Shown: positions 9,679 to 18,883 of the stretch, in pieces
Layout of the letters: every line of letters starts with the position of its first letter
How positions within the stretch are numbered: position 1 is the stretch's first letter
DNA from: Xylophilus sp. Leaf220
GTDB taxonomy: Bacteria; Pseudomonadota; Gammaproteobacteria; Burkholderiales; Burkholderiaceae_C
Direction of reading: 5' to 3'
DNA: 64,000 nucleotides
Assembly: GCF_001421705.1 (NCBI RefSeq)
Contig: NZ_LMKO01000023.1
Coordinates: 62,001 to 126,000 of the forward strand
The notes under the pieces: model-generated
Database searches by the model: none
The model's input: only the letters and a program-made list of their open reading frames with translations
Told to the model about the DNA's origin: nothing
Position numbers and translations under genes: made by a program

Positions 9679-10596
9679 ATGAAATCATCATTGCAGAACC
9701 CGACCGCCCTGCTGCCCGAACGCCTGGCCCATCCCGACGCGGGCCTGACCGCAAGCGAACGCACGCTGGCCGGCGCGCTGGAGCGGGACTATCCGCACGC
9801 GCTGCTGGAATCGGCCACGGCGCTCGCAGCCCGCACCGGCACCAGCGCCTCGACCGTGGTGCGGCTCTTCGCCAAGCTGGGCTACGGCAGCTACGCCGAG
9901 GCTCAGCGCGAGGCGCGCGCCGAGATGACCGCCCTGCTGCAGACCGCCGGCCAGCGCGCACCCGTCACCATCGGCACCCGCCGCAGCCTGCAGCAGTGCG
10001 TGGACGATGCGCTGCTGCACGACCAGCACAACATCACCGCCACCCACGACGGCCTGGACATGGCCGCCTTCGAGGCGATGGCGACGCTGCTGGCGCAGGA
10101 CACCGGCCGCGTCTTCGTGCTGGCGCAGATCAACAGCGCGCCGGTGGCGGCCTGGCTGACCCTGCACCTCAACATGTGCCGTCCCGGCGTGCAGGAGCTG
10201 GGCGTGGGAGCGGTGGCCGCCACCGATCAACTGCTCTGGGTGCAGCCGGGCGACCTACTGCTGGCCTTCAGCATCCGCCGCTACGCGAGCGGCCCGGTGA
10301 AGGTGGCCGAACGCTTCCGCGCGGCCGGCGGCCGGGTGCTGGCGATCACCGACAGCACCTCCGCGCCGCTGGCCATGCTGGCGGACCACCGGCTGCTGGT
10401 CCGCACCTCCAACGCATCGCCGTTCAACTCCTACACCGCGGCGTTTTTCCTGTGCAACGCGCTGGTATCGGCGGTGGCGCAGCTGCGGCACGAGGCGGTG
10501 TCGGAAGCCCTGGCCCAGCGCGACCGGCTCTGGCAGGACGTCGAGGCGCACCTGCTGGCCGATGCCGGCCCCGGGTGCCGACCAGGCAGGCCCTGA
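9679..10596 (+). CDS. MurR/RpiR-family transcriptional regulator
   Basis: This 305-residue regulator has an N-terminal helix-turn-helix domain (residues about 20-80, with LAARTGTSASTVVRLFAKLGY) and a C-terminal SIS sugar-isomerase-like domain (about 125-275, with LLLAFSIRRYASGPVKVAERFRA carrying the effector-binding serine region). SIS domains usually bind phosphosugars, but RpiR proteins beside carboxypeptidases and TRAP genes may respond to other small acids. It is divergent from the M20/Bug operon and upstream of the TRAP operon on its own strand, and could control both. Confidence 0.92.
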   Translation: MKSSLQNPTALLPERLAHPDAGLTASERTLAGALERDYPHALLESATALAARTGTSASTVVRLFAKLGYGSYAEAQREARAEMTALLQTAGQRAPVTIGTRRSLQQCVDDALLHDQHNITATHDGLDMAAFEAMATLLAQDTGRVFVLAQINSAPVAAWLTLHLNMCRPGVQELGVGAVAATDQLLWVQPGDLLLAFSIRRYASGPVKVAERFRAAGGRVLAITDSTSAPLAMLADHRLLVRTSNASPFNSYTAAFFLCNALVSAVAQLRHEAVSEALAQRDRLWQDVEAHLLADAGPGCRPGRP

Positions 10597-10798
10597 CGCG
10601 CCGGGCCGCCCGAGCGCCTTCGCGGCTACCACGAAATTCGCCGCCGGCAGGGCCTGCGGGGCTGCGGAAACTCCCGATGCGGGGCCCGGTGCGGCGCCCT
10701 AGCATCGCGCGGCACCCGGGCCGCAGCATCCGCCCGGGCGACCCGATTCCCGCCGTGCCATCGATCCCTCCCCGCCTCCCGCTTTTCGCCGTCGCACC

Positions 10799-11380
10799 AT
10801 GCCGCCATCTCCCGAGTCCAGCCCCCTGCTGGATGCCGCCAGCCCGGCGCCCGAGCCTTCCCCCTTGTCCTCTCCGGCCTCCGACGAACCCACCCGCGTG
10901 CCACTGGCGATCGAGGACTGGCTGACGGTGCTGGTGATGGCGGCGCTGGCGCTGATCACCTTCGCCAACGTGCTGGTGCGCTACTTCACCGACAGCTCGT
11001 TCGCCTGGACCGAGGAGTTCTCGGTGTTCCTGATGATCGTGCTGTCGCTGGTCGGCGGCTCGGCCGCGGTGGCGCGCGACCGGCACATCCGCATCGAATA
11101 CTTCGCCGAGGGCGGCTCGATGGCGCGGCGCAGGCGCCTCGCGCAATTCGGCGCGCTGATGGTGGCGCTGCTCTTCTTCGCGATCGCGATCCTCAGCACC
11201 CGCATGGTGTGGGACGACTACCGCTTCGGCGAGACCTCGCCCGGCATCGGGGTGCCGCAGTGGTGGTACTCGGTCTGGCTGCCGGTGATCGCGCTGGGCA
11301 TCGCCTTGCGGGCGATGGGCCTGTTCCTGCGGCGCGGCCGGCCGGCCGCCGGAGATGCCGCGGGCGGAGACGGCGCATGA
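10799..11380 (+). CDS. TRAP transporter small permease (DctQ type)
   Basis: This 193-residue inner-membrane protein is the four-helix small subunit of a TRAP transporter. Helices are visible near residues 42-62, 75-95 (with the typical FAWTEEFSVFLM), 120-140 and 160-180. It pairs with the large permease to move a carboxylate with Na+. Its stop overlaps the next gene's start (ATGA), so the subunits are co-translated. The N-terminal 40 residues are Pro/Ser-rich and poorly conserved, and there is no clear ribosome site, so a later start is possible. Confidence 0.9.
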   Translation: MPPSPESSPLLDAASPAPEPSPLSSPASDEPTRVPLAIEDWLTVLVMAALALITFANVLVRYFTDSSFAWTEEFSVFLMIVLSLVGGSAAVARDRHIRIEYFAEGGSMARRRRLAQFGALMVALLFFAIAILSTRMVWDDYRFGETSPGIGVPQWWYSVWLPVIALGIALRAMGLFLRRGRPAAGDAAGGDGA

Positions 11381-12675
11381 TCGCCACCCTGCTCTTCACC
11401 GCCTTCGTCGTGATGATGCTGGCGGGCGTGCCGATCGGCGCGGCGCTGGGCCTGGCGGGCACCGCCGCCATCGCGCTGGCCAACCTCGACACCCAGTGGT
11501 TCGGCCTGATGGCGGTGCCGCAGAACTTCTACGCGGGCCTGGGCAAGTACCCGCTGCTGGCGATCCCGATGTTCGTGCTGGTCGGGTCGATCTTCGACCG
11601 TTCGGGCGTGGCGCTGCGGCTGGTCAACTTCGCGGTGGCGATCGTCGGCCGCGGCCCGGGCATGCTGCCGCTGGTGGCGATCGTGGTGGCGATGTTCCTC
11701 GGCGGCATCTCCGGCTCGGGGCCGGCCAACGCGGCGGCGGTGGGCGGCGTGATGATCGCGGCGATGTCGCGGGCCGGCTACCCGGCCAGCTTCTCGGCCA
11801 GCGTGGTGGGCGCGGCGGCGGCCACCGACATCCTGATCCCGCCCTCGGTGGCCTTCATCGTGTACTCGGTGCTGGTGCCGGGCGCCTCGGTGCCGGCGCT
11901 GTTCGCCGCCGGCATGGTTCCCGGCATCCTGGCCGGCATCGCGCTGATCGTGCCGGCGGTGTGGATGGCCCGCAAGCACGGCATGGGCGCACTGGAAGCG
12001 ACGATGCCGCGCCCCGCGTTCTGGAAGAGCCTGCGGGAGGCGGTGTGGGGCCTGGCCGCGCCGGTGCTGATCCTGGGCGGCATGCGCGCCGGCTGGTTCA
12101 CCCCCACCGAAGCGGCGGTGGTCGCGGTGTTCTACGGCCTCTTCGTCGGCATGTGCATCCACCGCACGATCCGGGTGCGCGACCTGTTCGTCATCCTGCG
12201 CGAATCGGGCGAACTCTCGGCCGTGATCCTGCTGGTGGTGTCGCTGGCGGGCATCTTCGCCTACTCGCTCTCGACCCTCGGCGTGATCGACCCGATCACC
12301 CGCGCCATCGTCGCCTCGGGCCTGGGCGAATACGGCGTGTTGGCGCTGCTGATCCTGCTGCTGATCACCGTGGGCATGTTCCTCGACGGCGTCTCGATCT
12401 TCCTGATCTTCGTGCCGCTGCTCTGGCCGATCGTGCAGTTCTACAAATGGGATCCGGTGTGGTTCGGCGTGATCCTGACGCTCAAGGTGGCGCTGGGCCA
12501 GTTCACCCCGCCGCTGGCGGTCAACCTGATGGTGTCCTGCCGCATCGCCAAGGTGCGCATGGAGGAGACCGTGCGCTGGGTCGGCTGGATGCTGTTCGCC
12601 ATGTTCCTCGTGATGGTGGCGGTGATCGCCTGGCCCGAGCTGGCACTCTGGCTGCCGCGCAGGCTGGGCTATTAG
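11377..12675 (+). CDS. TRAP transporter large permease (DctM type)
   Basis: This 432-residue, roughly 12-helix permease forms the transport channel of the TRAP system. Typical DctM features are the N-terminal AGVPIGAALGLAG, YPLLAIPMFVLVGSIFDRSG, the GGISGSGPANAAAVGGVMI motif and the late VALGQFTPPLAVNLMVSC segment. The ATG overlaps the DctQ stop by 4 bases. Downstream lies a very large hairpin and then the binding-protein gene, so the operon order is Q-M-P. Confidence 0.95.
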   Translation: MIATLLFTAFVVMMLAGVPIGAALGLAGTAAIALANLDTQWFGLMAVPQNFYAGLGKYPLLAIPMFVLVGSIFDRSGVALRLVNFAVAIVGRGPGMLPLVAIVVAMFLGGISGSGPANAAAVGGVMIAAMSRAGYPASFSASVVGAAAATDILIPPSVAFIVYSVLVPGASVPALFAAGMVPGILAGIALIVPAVWMARKHGMGALEATMPRPAFWKSLREAVWGLAAPVLILGGMRAGWFTPTEAAVVAVFYGLFVGMCIHRTIRVRDLFVILRESGELSAVILLVVSLAGIFAYSLSTLGVIDPITRAIVASGLGEYGVLALLILLLITVGMFLDGVSIFLIFVPLLWPIVQFYKWDPVWFGVILTLKVALGQFTPPLAVNLMVSCRIAKVRMEETVRWVGWMLFAMFLVMVAVIAWPELALWLPRRLGY

Positions 12676-12797
12676 AAGATGCGAGAGAACCTACTGCGCA
12701 GCCCGATTGCGCGCCTGCGGTCCTCACCGTACGAGAGTACGGCTCCGGTCCTCGACGCACACTCGGGCTTGCTCGCTACGGTTCTTTCACATCTTCT
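12674..12797 (+). repeat. Large imperfect hairpin between dctM and dctP genes
   Basis: The two ends (AGAAGATGCGAGAGAACC and GGTTCTTTCACATCTTCT) pair with two mismatches. The interior also pairs (GCCCGA with TCGGGC and others), closing on GTAC-GAGA-GTAC. The stem is about 58 bp with a 4-base loop. It begins at the dctM stop and could attenuate, stabilise or process the TRAP mRNA, or be a palindromic repeat element. Confidence 0.7.
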
Positions 12798-12868
12798 GGT
12801 GCGCTGCCACCGCCCGTCCTTTCCGTTATCCGTTTTCCCGTAGACGCTTTATCCAAGGAGACACCACC

Positions 12869-13909
12869 ATGACCTTCCGCCGTTCCCTCCTGGCCCTCGC
12901 AGTGGCCGCCTCGGCCCTCGGCCTGTCCCTCGGCGCGGCAGCGCAGGCGCCGGCCAACTACAAGGCCGAGTACAAGCTCTCGCTGGTGCTGGGCCCCGCC
13001 TACCCGTGGGGCAAAGGCGGCGAGATCTGGGCCAACCTGGTCAAGGAGCGCACCCAGGGCCGGATCAACATCAAGCTCTACCCCGGCACCTCGCTGGTGC
13101 AGGGCGACCAGACGCGGGAGTTCACCGCACTGCGCCAGGGCGTGATCGACCTGGCCGTGGGCTCCACCATCAACTGGTCGCCGCAGGTCAAGCAGCTCAA
13201 TCTCTTCGCCCTGCCCTTCCTGATGCCCGACTTCGCCGCGATCGACGCGCTGACGCAGGGCGAGGTGGGCCAGGACATCTTCAAGGCGGTGGACCAGGCC
13301 GGCGTGCTGCCGCTCGCCTGGGGCGAGAACGGCTTTCGCGAGATCAGCAACAGCAAGCATGCGATCCAGTCGCCGGCCGACCTGAAGGGCCTGAAGATCC
13401 GCGTCGTCGGCTCGCCGCTGTTCCTGGAGACGATGACCGCCCTGGGCGCCAACCCGACCCAGATGAGCTGGGCCGACGCGCAGCCGGCGCTCGCCAGCGG
13501 CGCGGTCGACGGCCAGGAGAACCCGATGGCCGTCTACACCGCGGCCAAGCTGCACACCGTGGGCCAGAAATACCTGACGCTCTGGGGCTACGTGGCCGAT
13601 CCGCTGATCTTCGTGGTCAACAAGGACATCTGGAACAGCTGGACGCCGGCCGACCGCGAGATCGTCAAGCAGGCCGCCGTCGATGCCGGCAAGGAGCAGG
13701 TCGGCATCGCCCGCAAGGGCCTGGTCGAGGCCGACAAGCCGCTGGTCAAGGAACTGACCGGCCTGGGCGTGACGGTGACCCAGCTCACCCCGGCCCAGCA
13801 CGACGCCTTCACCAAGGCCACGCAGCCGGTCTACGAGAAGTGGAAGAAGCAGGTCGGCACCGACCTGGTGACCAAGGCCGAACAGGCCATCGCCGCGCGC
13901 AAGCGCTGA
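12869..13909 (+). CDS. TRAP transporter substrate-binding protein (DctP type)
   Basis: This 346-residue periplasmic receptor delivers substrate to the DctQM permease. A signal peptide (MTFRRSLLALAVAASALGLS, ending AAAQA) is followed by the DctP fold: PWGKGGEIWANLVKERTQGR, the QGVIDLAVGS segment, LKGLKIRVVGSPLF carrying the substrate-contacting arginine, and GAVDGQENPM. The ATG has a strong AAGGAG ribosome site 8 bases upstream. The ligand is a carboxylate by family rule; its identity is unknown. It is separated from the permease genes by a large hairpin. Confidence 0.94.
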   Translation: MTFRRSLLALAVAASALGLSLGAAAQAPANYKAEYKLSLVLGPAYPWGKGGEIWANLVKERTQGRINIKLYPGTSLVQGDQTREFTALRQGVIDLAVGSTINWSPQVKQLNLFALPFLMPDFAAIDALTQGEVGQDIFKAVDQAGVLPLAWGENGFREISNSKHAIQSPADLKGLKIRVVGSPLFLETMTALGANPTQMSWADAQPALASGAVDGQENPMAVYTAAKLHTVGQKYLTLWGYVADPLIFVVNKDIWNSWTPADREIVKQAAVDAGKEQVGIARKGLVEADKPLVKELTGLGVTVTQLTPAQHDAFTKATQPVYEKWKKQVGTDLVTKAEQAIAARKR

Positions 13910-13919
13910 GGCGTCCGAC

Positions 13920-13945
13920 GCGCGGGGTCGGCCGGGCCCGCGCGG
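13920..13945. terminator. Hairpin between convergent dctP and diguanylate cyclase genes
   Basis: CGCGCGGG pairs with CCCGCGCG across a 10-base loop, between two convergent stops 37 bases apart. There is no T-run. It is a possible shared terminator. Confidence 0.4.
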
Positions 13946-13946
13946 A

Positions 13947-16151
13947 TCAGGCGCGGTCGCCCAGGTGGAAGCGGCCGCGGCCTTCGGTCTTTGCCACGTA
14001 GAGGGCCCGGTCGGCGCGCTGCAGCAGTTCGTCGGGCGATCCCTCCCCGCCGCGGTACACCGTGGCACCGATGCTGATGCCGACGGTCAGCGGCTCGCCC
14101 TGCACCGCCAGCGGCTTCTCCATCGCCTCCAGCAGCTTGGCGCCCACCACCGACAGATCGGCCGGCACCGCGGCGCCTTCGAGCAGGATGGCGAACTCGT
14201 CGCCCGCATGGCGCGCGACCAGGTCGGTCTCGCGCAGGCAGGCCCGCAGCCGCTGCGCCAGGCCGCAGAGCACGTCGTCGCCGGCGGCATGGCCGCGCGT
14301 GTCGTTGATCGCCTTGAAGCGGTCGACGTCCAGGTACAGCACCGCCAGCGCGCTGCCGGTGCGGCGGCTGCGGGCCGCCGCCTCGGCCAGCCGCTCGTCG
14401 AAATGCCGCCGGTTGGGCAGGCCGGTGAGCAGGTCGGTGCGGGCCATCGCATCCAGCAGGCGCTGCGTGTCCTTGAGCGCGGTGATGTCGGTGGTGAGCG
14501 CGTAGATGCTGGTCACCCGGCCGTCGGCGTCTCGCTGCGGCAGGTAGGTGCTCTGCAGCGTGCGCAGGCCTATCGGCAGGTCGAGCGTCTGTTCGAAGCT
14601 CACCTTCTCGCCCGCCAGCGCGCGTGCCAGGTAGACGCGACGGCGCTCGAAGTATTCGGGCGCGACCGATTCCTGCACCGTGCGGCCCAGCATTTTTTCC
14701 GGATCGGCACCCAGCCAGTCGCGGTAGGTGGCGTTGCAGAAGCGAAAACGCTGCTCGGTGTCGAACTCGGCGATCAGCACCGGCAGGTTGTCGGTGATGG
14801 TGCGCAGGCGGGTCTCGCTCTCGGCCACCCGCAGTTCGGCGCGCTTGCGGTCGGTGATGTCCTGGAAGGCGCCGGCCAGCATCGTGGTGCGGCCATAGCG
14901 CCGGTGCACCGCCATGCCCTGGGCGCGCACCCACAGCGGGCGGCCCCGGGCGGTGACGAACGGCAGTTCCAGGTCCCAGGGCGTCCCGTCCTCCAGGGCG
15001 CGCGCCAGCGCGGCCTCGATCGCCGGCCGGGCCTCGGGCGCATAGAAGGCCAGGGCATCGTGCAGCGAAGGGTCGCTGCCCCGCTCCACCTCGTGGATGC
15101 GGTAGACCTCGTCGGACCAGTGCACCCGCTGGCTGGCCACGTCCAGTTCCCATCCGCCGACCTGGGCCATCGCGCCGGTGCGGCCCAGCAGGTCGCGCGC
15201 ATGCTCCAGCGCGGACCGCTCCCGGCGGCGGCCGGTGATGTCCATGTGGGTGCCGACGATGCGCGCCGGCCGGCCGTGCGCGTCGCGCGACGTCACCACC
15301 GCATGGCCCTGCACCCAGACCCAGTGGCCGGCGCGGTGGCGCAACCGGTACTGGCAGACGAAGTACGCGCTCTCGCCGGCGAGGTGCGCGTCGAGCGCGG
15401 CACGCAGGGTCCGCCAGTCGGCACGGTGCACCAGGCTGCGCCAGCGCAGCCGGCCGGGCCGGGCGTCGTCCTCGGTGTAGCCGAGCAGTTCCAACTCCCG
15501 CGCGTTCACCGTCCAGCGGTCGCCCGGCAGGTCCAGTTCCCAGAAGCCGAGATTGCCGCCGCGCAGCACCAGCTCCAGCCGCTCGGCGCTGTGCCGCTGC
15601 TCGGCCAGCCGGCGTTCCGACAGCGCCTGCAGATCGGCGGACTGCTGCTCCACCTGCAGCACCCGGCGGCGCAGTTCGAACAGCACCGCCACCTGCCGCG
15701 CCAGGGTCTGCAGCGCGCGCGCCTGCGCGGGCGGCAGACCGCGCGGGACGGTATCGACGATGCAGAGCGTGCCGAGCGCGCTGCCGTCCGCGAGGACGAT
15801 CGGCACACCGGCATAGAAGCGCACCTTGGGCTCGCCGGTGACCAGGGGGTTGTCGCAAAACCGCGGGTCCAGCAGCATGTCCTCGACCACCATCATGCGG
15901 TCGGGTGTCAGGATCGCGTGGCCGCAGAAGGTGATCTCGCGCGGGATCTCGACGACCTCGGTGCCGACGCGGGCTTTGAACCACTGGCGGTCGCGGTCGA
16001 TCAAGGTGATGAGCGCCACCGGCACACTGCAGATCTCGGAGGCGAGTCGTGCCAGGTCGTCGTAGTCGGCCTCGGGCAGCGTGTCGAGGATGTGCAGACC
16101 GTGCAGCCCGGCGATGCGCTGCGCTTCGTTTTCGGGGAAGACTGCTGCCAT
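13947..16151 (-). CDS. GAF-PAS-PAS-PAS-GGDEF diguanylate cyclase
   Basis: This 734-residue soluble sensor probably makes cyclic di-GMP. It contains an N-terminal GAF domain (about 10-165, VALITLIDRDRQWFKARVG), three PAS domains (about 190-310, 325-435 and 440-560, each ending in a DIT motif), and a GGDEF domain (about 565-730). The active-site motif is AGDEF at residue 649 rather than GGDEF; AGDEF occurs in some working cyclases but lowers certainty. The inhibitory RxxD site is present as RETD five residues upstream. No EAL domain follows. The start is the Met before AAVFPENEAQRIAGL; the extended frame upstream crosses a repeat. Confidence 0.9.
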   Translation of the reverse strand: MAAVFPENEAQRIAGLHGLHILDTLPEADYDDLARLASEICSVPVALITLIDRDRQWFKARVGTEVVEIPREITFCGHAILTPDRMMVVEDMLLDPRFCDNPLVTGEPKVRFYAGVPIVLADGSALGTLCIVDTVPRGLPPAQARALQTLARQVAVLFELRRRVLQVEQQSADLQALSERRLAEQRHSAERLELVLRGGNLGFWELDLPGDRWTVNARELELLGYTEDDARPGRLRWRSLVHRADWRTLRAALDAHLAGESAYFVCQYRLRHRAGHWVWVQGHAVVTSRDAHGRPARIVGTHMDITGRRRERSALEHARDLLGRTGAMAQVGGWELDVASQRVHWSDEVYRIHEVERGSDPSLHDALAFYAPEARPAIEAALARALEDGTPWDLELPFVTARGRPLWVRAQGMAVHRRYGRTTMLAGAFQDITDRKRAELRVAESETRLRTITDNLPVLIAEFDTEQRFRFCNATYRDWLGADPEKMLGRTVQESVAPEYFERRRVYLARALAGEKVSFEQTLDLPIGLRTLQSTYLPQRDADGRVTSIYALTTDITALKDTQRLLDAMARTDLLTGLPNRRHFDERLAEAAARSRRTGSALAVLYLDVDRFKAINDTRGHAAGDDVLCGLAQRLRACLRETDLVARHAGDEFAILLEGAAVPADLSVVGAKLLEAMEKPLAVQGEPLTVGISIGATVYRGGEGSPDELLQRADRALYVAKTEGRGRFHLGDRA

Positions 16152-16315
16152 GGGAAATGCGCCCGCGGCGCCGGTAAGGCGAGCCCGACAGTATGCGGCA
16201 AAGCGGTTGGGGCGCGGCGGTTTCCGGGGCGGCCCGGTGCCCGGAGCGGTCGGCCGAGGCAGGCGATACGGGCGCGAACCCGCGTCGACAACCCCCGGCG
16301 TCGATCGAAAGCAAC

Positions 16316-16386
16316 AGCTATCATTTAGATAGCAATAGGCCCGCATCCGGCGCCGGCTGCGGGCCTATTCGAACCTCGAAAACGGG
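16316..16386 (+). repeat. Dispersed multi-hairpin repeat, copy 2
   Basis: GCTATC-ATTTA-GATAGC is followed by a perfect 12-bp stem, AATAGGCCCGCA with TGCGGGCCTATT (16334-16369), then a TCGAA...CGAAAA remnant. It lies just downstream of the metQ stop on the opposite strand sense, so it may also end the metQ transcript. Confidence 0.65.
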
Positions 16387-16391
16387 GAAGA

Positions 16392-17192
16392 TCAGAACGC
16401 GGGCAGCACCGCGCCCTTGTACTTGTCCTGGATGAACTTCTTCACCTCGGGCGCGTGCAGCGCCGCGACCAGCTTGCGCAGGGCCGGCGCGTTCACGTTG
16501 TCGGGCCGCGCGGCGATGAAGTTGGCATAGGGCGAATCGGCACCCTTCTCCAGCAGCAGGGCGTCCTTGCCCGGGTCCAGCCTGGCTTCGAGCGCGTAGT
16601 TGGTGTTGATCAGCGCCAGGTCCACGTCGGGCAGCAGGCGCGGCAGCTGGGCCGATTCGACTTCGCGGAACTTCAGCTTCTTCGGGTTGGAGACGATGTC
16701 GCGGGCGGTGGAGAGCAGGTTCTTCGGATCCTTCAGCTGGATCAGTCCGCCCTGGGCCAGCAGCGCCAGCGCCCGGCTGACATTGGATACATCGGCCGGG
16801 ATCGCGACCAGAGCGCCTTCCTTCAGGTCGGCCACCTTCCTGACCTTCGACGAGTAGGCGCCGAACGGCTCGATGTGCACGTCGCTGCCGGGCACCTGCA
16901 CCACATGGGTCTTGCGCTCCTTGTTGAAGGTCTCAAGGTAGGGCCGCGTCTGGAAGTAGTTGGCGTCGACGCCCTTGTCCTCCAGCGCCAGGTTGGGCTG
17001 CACATAGTCGGTGTAGACCTTGATCTGCAGGTCCACGCCCTGCGCCTTGAGCGCCGGCTTGACGAATTCGAGGATCTCGGCGTGCGGCACCGGCGAGGCG
17101 GCGATGCGAAGCACCTCCTGGGCGTGCAGGCCGCCGCCCAGACCGGCGGCGGAGAGCACGGCGACGGAGAGGGCGCGTCGGAGCTTGTTCAT
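16392..17192 (-). CDS. MetQ/NlpA-family substrate-binding protein
   Basis: This 266-residue periplasmic protein belongs to the MetQ/NlpA family, which usually binds methionine for the MetNI transporter. The signal peptide (MNKLRRALSVAVLSAAGLGG, ending LHAQ) lacks a lipobox cysteine. Family motifs include VPHAEILEFVKP, DYVQPNLALEDKGVDANYFQ, HVEP-like VHIEPFGAYSSK and LALINTNYA. No metN or metI gene is adjacent: the next genes encode the unrelated glt system. It is therefore an orphan receptor or works with distant permeases. The start follows an AAAGAAG-rich ribosome site. Confidence 0.92.
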   Translation of the reverse strand: MNKLRRALSVAVLSAAGLGGGLHAQEVLRIAASPVPHAEILEFVKPALKAQGVDLQIKVYTDYVQPNLALEDKGVDANYFQTRPYLETFNKERKTHVVQVPGSDVHIEPFGAYSSKVRKVADLKEGALVAIPADVSNVSRALALLAQGGLIQLKDPKNLLSTARDIVSNPKKLKFREVESAQLPRLLPDVDLALINTNYALEARLDPGKDALLLEKGADSPYANFIAARPDNVNAPALRKLVAALHAPEVKKFIQDKYKGAVLPAF

Positions 17193-17412
17193 GGTTTCTT
17201 CTTTCCCTTTTTTCTTTGGATGGGCCCGGAGGGAGGGCGTGAGCACGGCCACCGACGCATCGGCACGTCGTCGGCCGCCCGCAGATTAGCCGCATGCGGC
17301 GTTCGCGCTGCAACCGAATATGGGCTTGCTTATGCGGATTCCGTCGGTACGGGTGGGCGGCACGGCCTGTCCGGCAGCCACGCCGCGTCACCACGGACCC
17401 CGGCGCAGAAAT

Positions 17413-17449
17413 GCGAAAGGGCCGCAGCACGGTGCTGCGGCCCCTTCGC
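17413..17449 (-). terminator. Terminator hairpin of the glt operon
   Basis: GCGAAAGGGCCGCAGCAC pairs with GTGCTGCGGCCCCTTCGC with one mismatch, starting 15 bases beyond the gltL stop in its direction of reading. The stem is long and GC-rich with only short T-runs after it. Confidence 0.65.
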
Positions 17450-17464
17450 GTAAACGCCAGCGGA

Positions 17465-18202
17465 TCAGTGCTGCAGGATCTTGTTCAGGAAATCCTTGGT
17501 CCGCGGCTGGCGGGCGTCGGAGTTGTTGAAGAACTCGTCGCGCGAGCAGTCCTCGAGGATCTTGCCGCCCACGTCCATGAAGATCACCCGGTTGGAGACC
17601 TTGCGGGCGAAGCCCATCTCGTGCGTCACGACCATCATGGTCATGCCTTCCTTGGCCAGGCCCACCATCACGTCGAGCACTTCGCCGACCATCTCGGGGT
17701 CGAGCGCCGAGGTGGGTTCGTCGAACAGCATCACGATCGGGTCCATCGAGAGCGCCCGGGCGATCGCCACCCGCTGCTGCTGGCCGCCGGAGAGCTGGCC
17801 CGGGAACTTGTCCTTGTGCGCGGTGAGGCCCACCCGGTCGAGCATCTTCAGGCCGCGCACCTTGGCGTCGTCGGGCTTGCGGCCGAGCACCTTGATCTGC
17901 GCGATCGTCAGGTTCTCGGTGACCGAGAGGTGCGGGAACAGCTCGAAATGCTGGAACACCATGCCGACCCGGCTGCGCAGCTTGGGCAGGTTGGTCTTCG
18001 GATCGTGCACCGCGGTGCCGTCGACGTAGATCTCGCCCTTCTGGAAGGGCTCGAGCGCGTTGATGGTCTTGATCAGGGTCGACTTGCCGGAGCCCGAAGG
18101 TCCGCACACCACCACCACCTCACCCTTCTGGATGTTGGTGGAGCAGTCGTTCAGCACCTGGAAGCTGCCGTACCACTTGGAAACGTTCTTGAGTTCGATC
18201 AT
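17465..18202 (-). CDS. gltL: Glutamate/aspartate ABC transporter ATPase
   Basis: This 245-residue ATP-binding subunit powers glutamate/aspartate uptake. The Walker A (GPSGSGKST), Q-loop ([12 protein letters not shown]), signature (LSGGQQQR), Walker B (VMLFDEP) and switch histidine (VVTHEMGF) are all intact. The start is taken at [12 protein letters not shown], 14 bases after the gltK stop. It is the last gene of the gltIJKL operon and is followed by a strong hairpin. Confidence 0.95.
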   Translation of the reverse strand: MIELKNVSKWYGSFQVLNDCSTNIQKGEVVVVCGPSGSGKSTLIKTINALEPFQKGEIYVDGTAVHDPKTNLPKLRSRVGMVFQHFELFPHLSVTENLTIAQIKVLGRKPDDAKVRGLKMLDRVGLTAHKDKFPGQLSGGQQQRVAIARALSMDPIVMLFDEPTSALDPEMVGEVLDVMVGLAKEGMTMMVVTHEMGFARKVSNRVIFMDVGGKILEDCSRDEFFNNSDARQPRTKDFLNKILQH

Positions 18203-18216
18203 GTTTGACTCTCCGC

Positions 18217-18882
18217 TCAACGGATGATGGCGATTTTCTTGTGGAGCCGCTTGACCAGCCACGACAGCGCGAAGCAGATCACGAAGTAGACGACCGCGGC
18301 GGTCAGGTAGGCCTCGATCGGCCGGCCGTAGTTCTTGCCGGCGGTCTCGAAGCCCTTAAGCATGTCGTAGGCGCCGATGGCGTAGACCAGCGAGGTGTCC
18401 TGGAACAGGATGATGGTCTGCGTCAGCAGCACCGGCAGCATGTTGCGGAACGCCTGCGGCAGCACCACCAGGCGCATGTTCTGCCCGTAGCTCATGCCGA
18501 CCGCCTGGCCGGCATGCACCTGGCCGCGCGGGATCGACTGGATGCCGGCCCGCATGATCTCGCTGAAGTAGGCCGCCTCGAACGCGATGAAGGTCACGTA
18601 CGCGGACACCTCGGCGCCGATCGGACGGCCGATCAGGAACGGCACCAGCAGGAAGAACCACAGGATCACCATCACCAGCGGAATGCTGCGCATGCCGTTG
18701 ACGTAGAGGGTGGCCGGCACGACCAGCAGCTGCTTGCCCGAGAGCCGCATCAGCGCCAGGACGGTGCCCAGCAGCACGCCGCCGATGGTGGCGACGATCG
18801 TCAGGCCGATGCTGAACCAGAAGCCCTTCAGGACGAAGGCGCGGATCAGTTCCCAGTTGAGGAAGGCGAAGTCGAGATTCAT
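18217..18882 (-). CDS. gltK: Glutamate/aspartate ABC transporter permease
   Basis: This 221-residue inner-membrane permease has about five helices. The EAA coupling motif region reads [22 protein letters not shown], typical of amino-acid (HisMQ-type) permeases. The N-terminus ([20 protein letters not shown]) matches GltK. It begins one base after the gltJ stop and ends 14 bases before gltL. Confidence 0.94.
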   Translation of the reverse strand: MNLDFAFLNWELIRAFVLKGFWFSIGLTIVATIGGVLLGTVLALMRLSGKQLLVVPATLYVNGMRSIPLVMVILWFFLLVPFLIGRPIGAEVSAYVTFIAFEAAYFSEIMRAGIQSIPRGQVHAGQAVGMSYGQNMRLVVLPQAFRNMLPVLLTQTIILFQDTSLVYAIGAYDMLKGFETAGKNYGRPIEAYLTAAVVYFVICFALSWLVKRLHKKIAIIR

Positions 18883-18883
18883 G

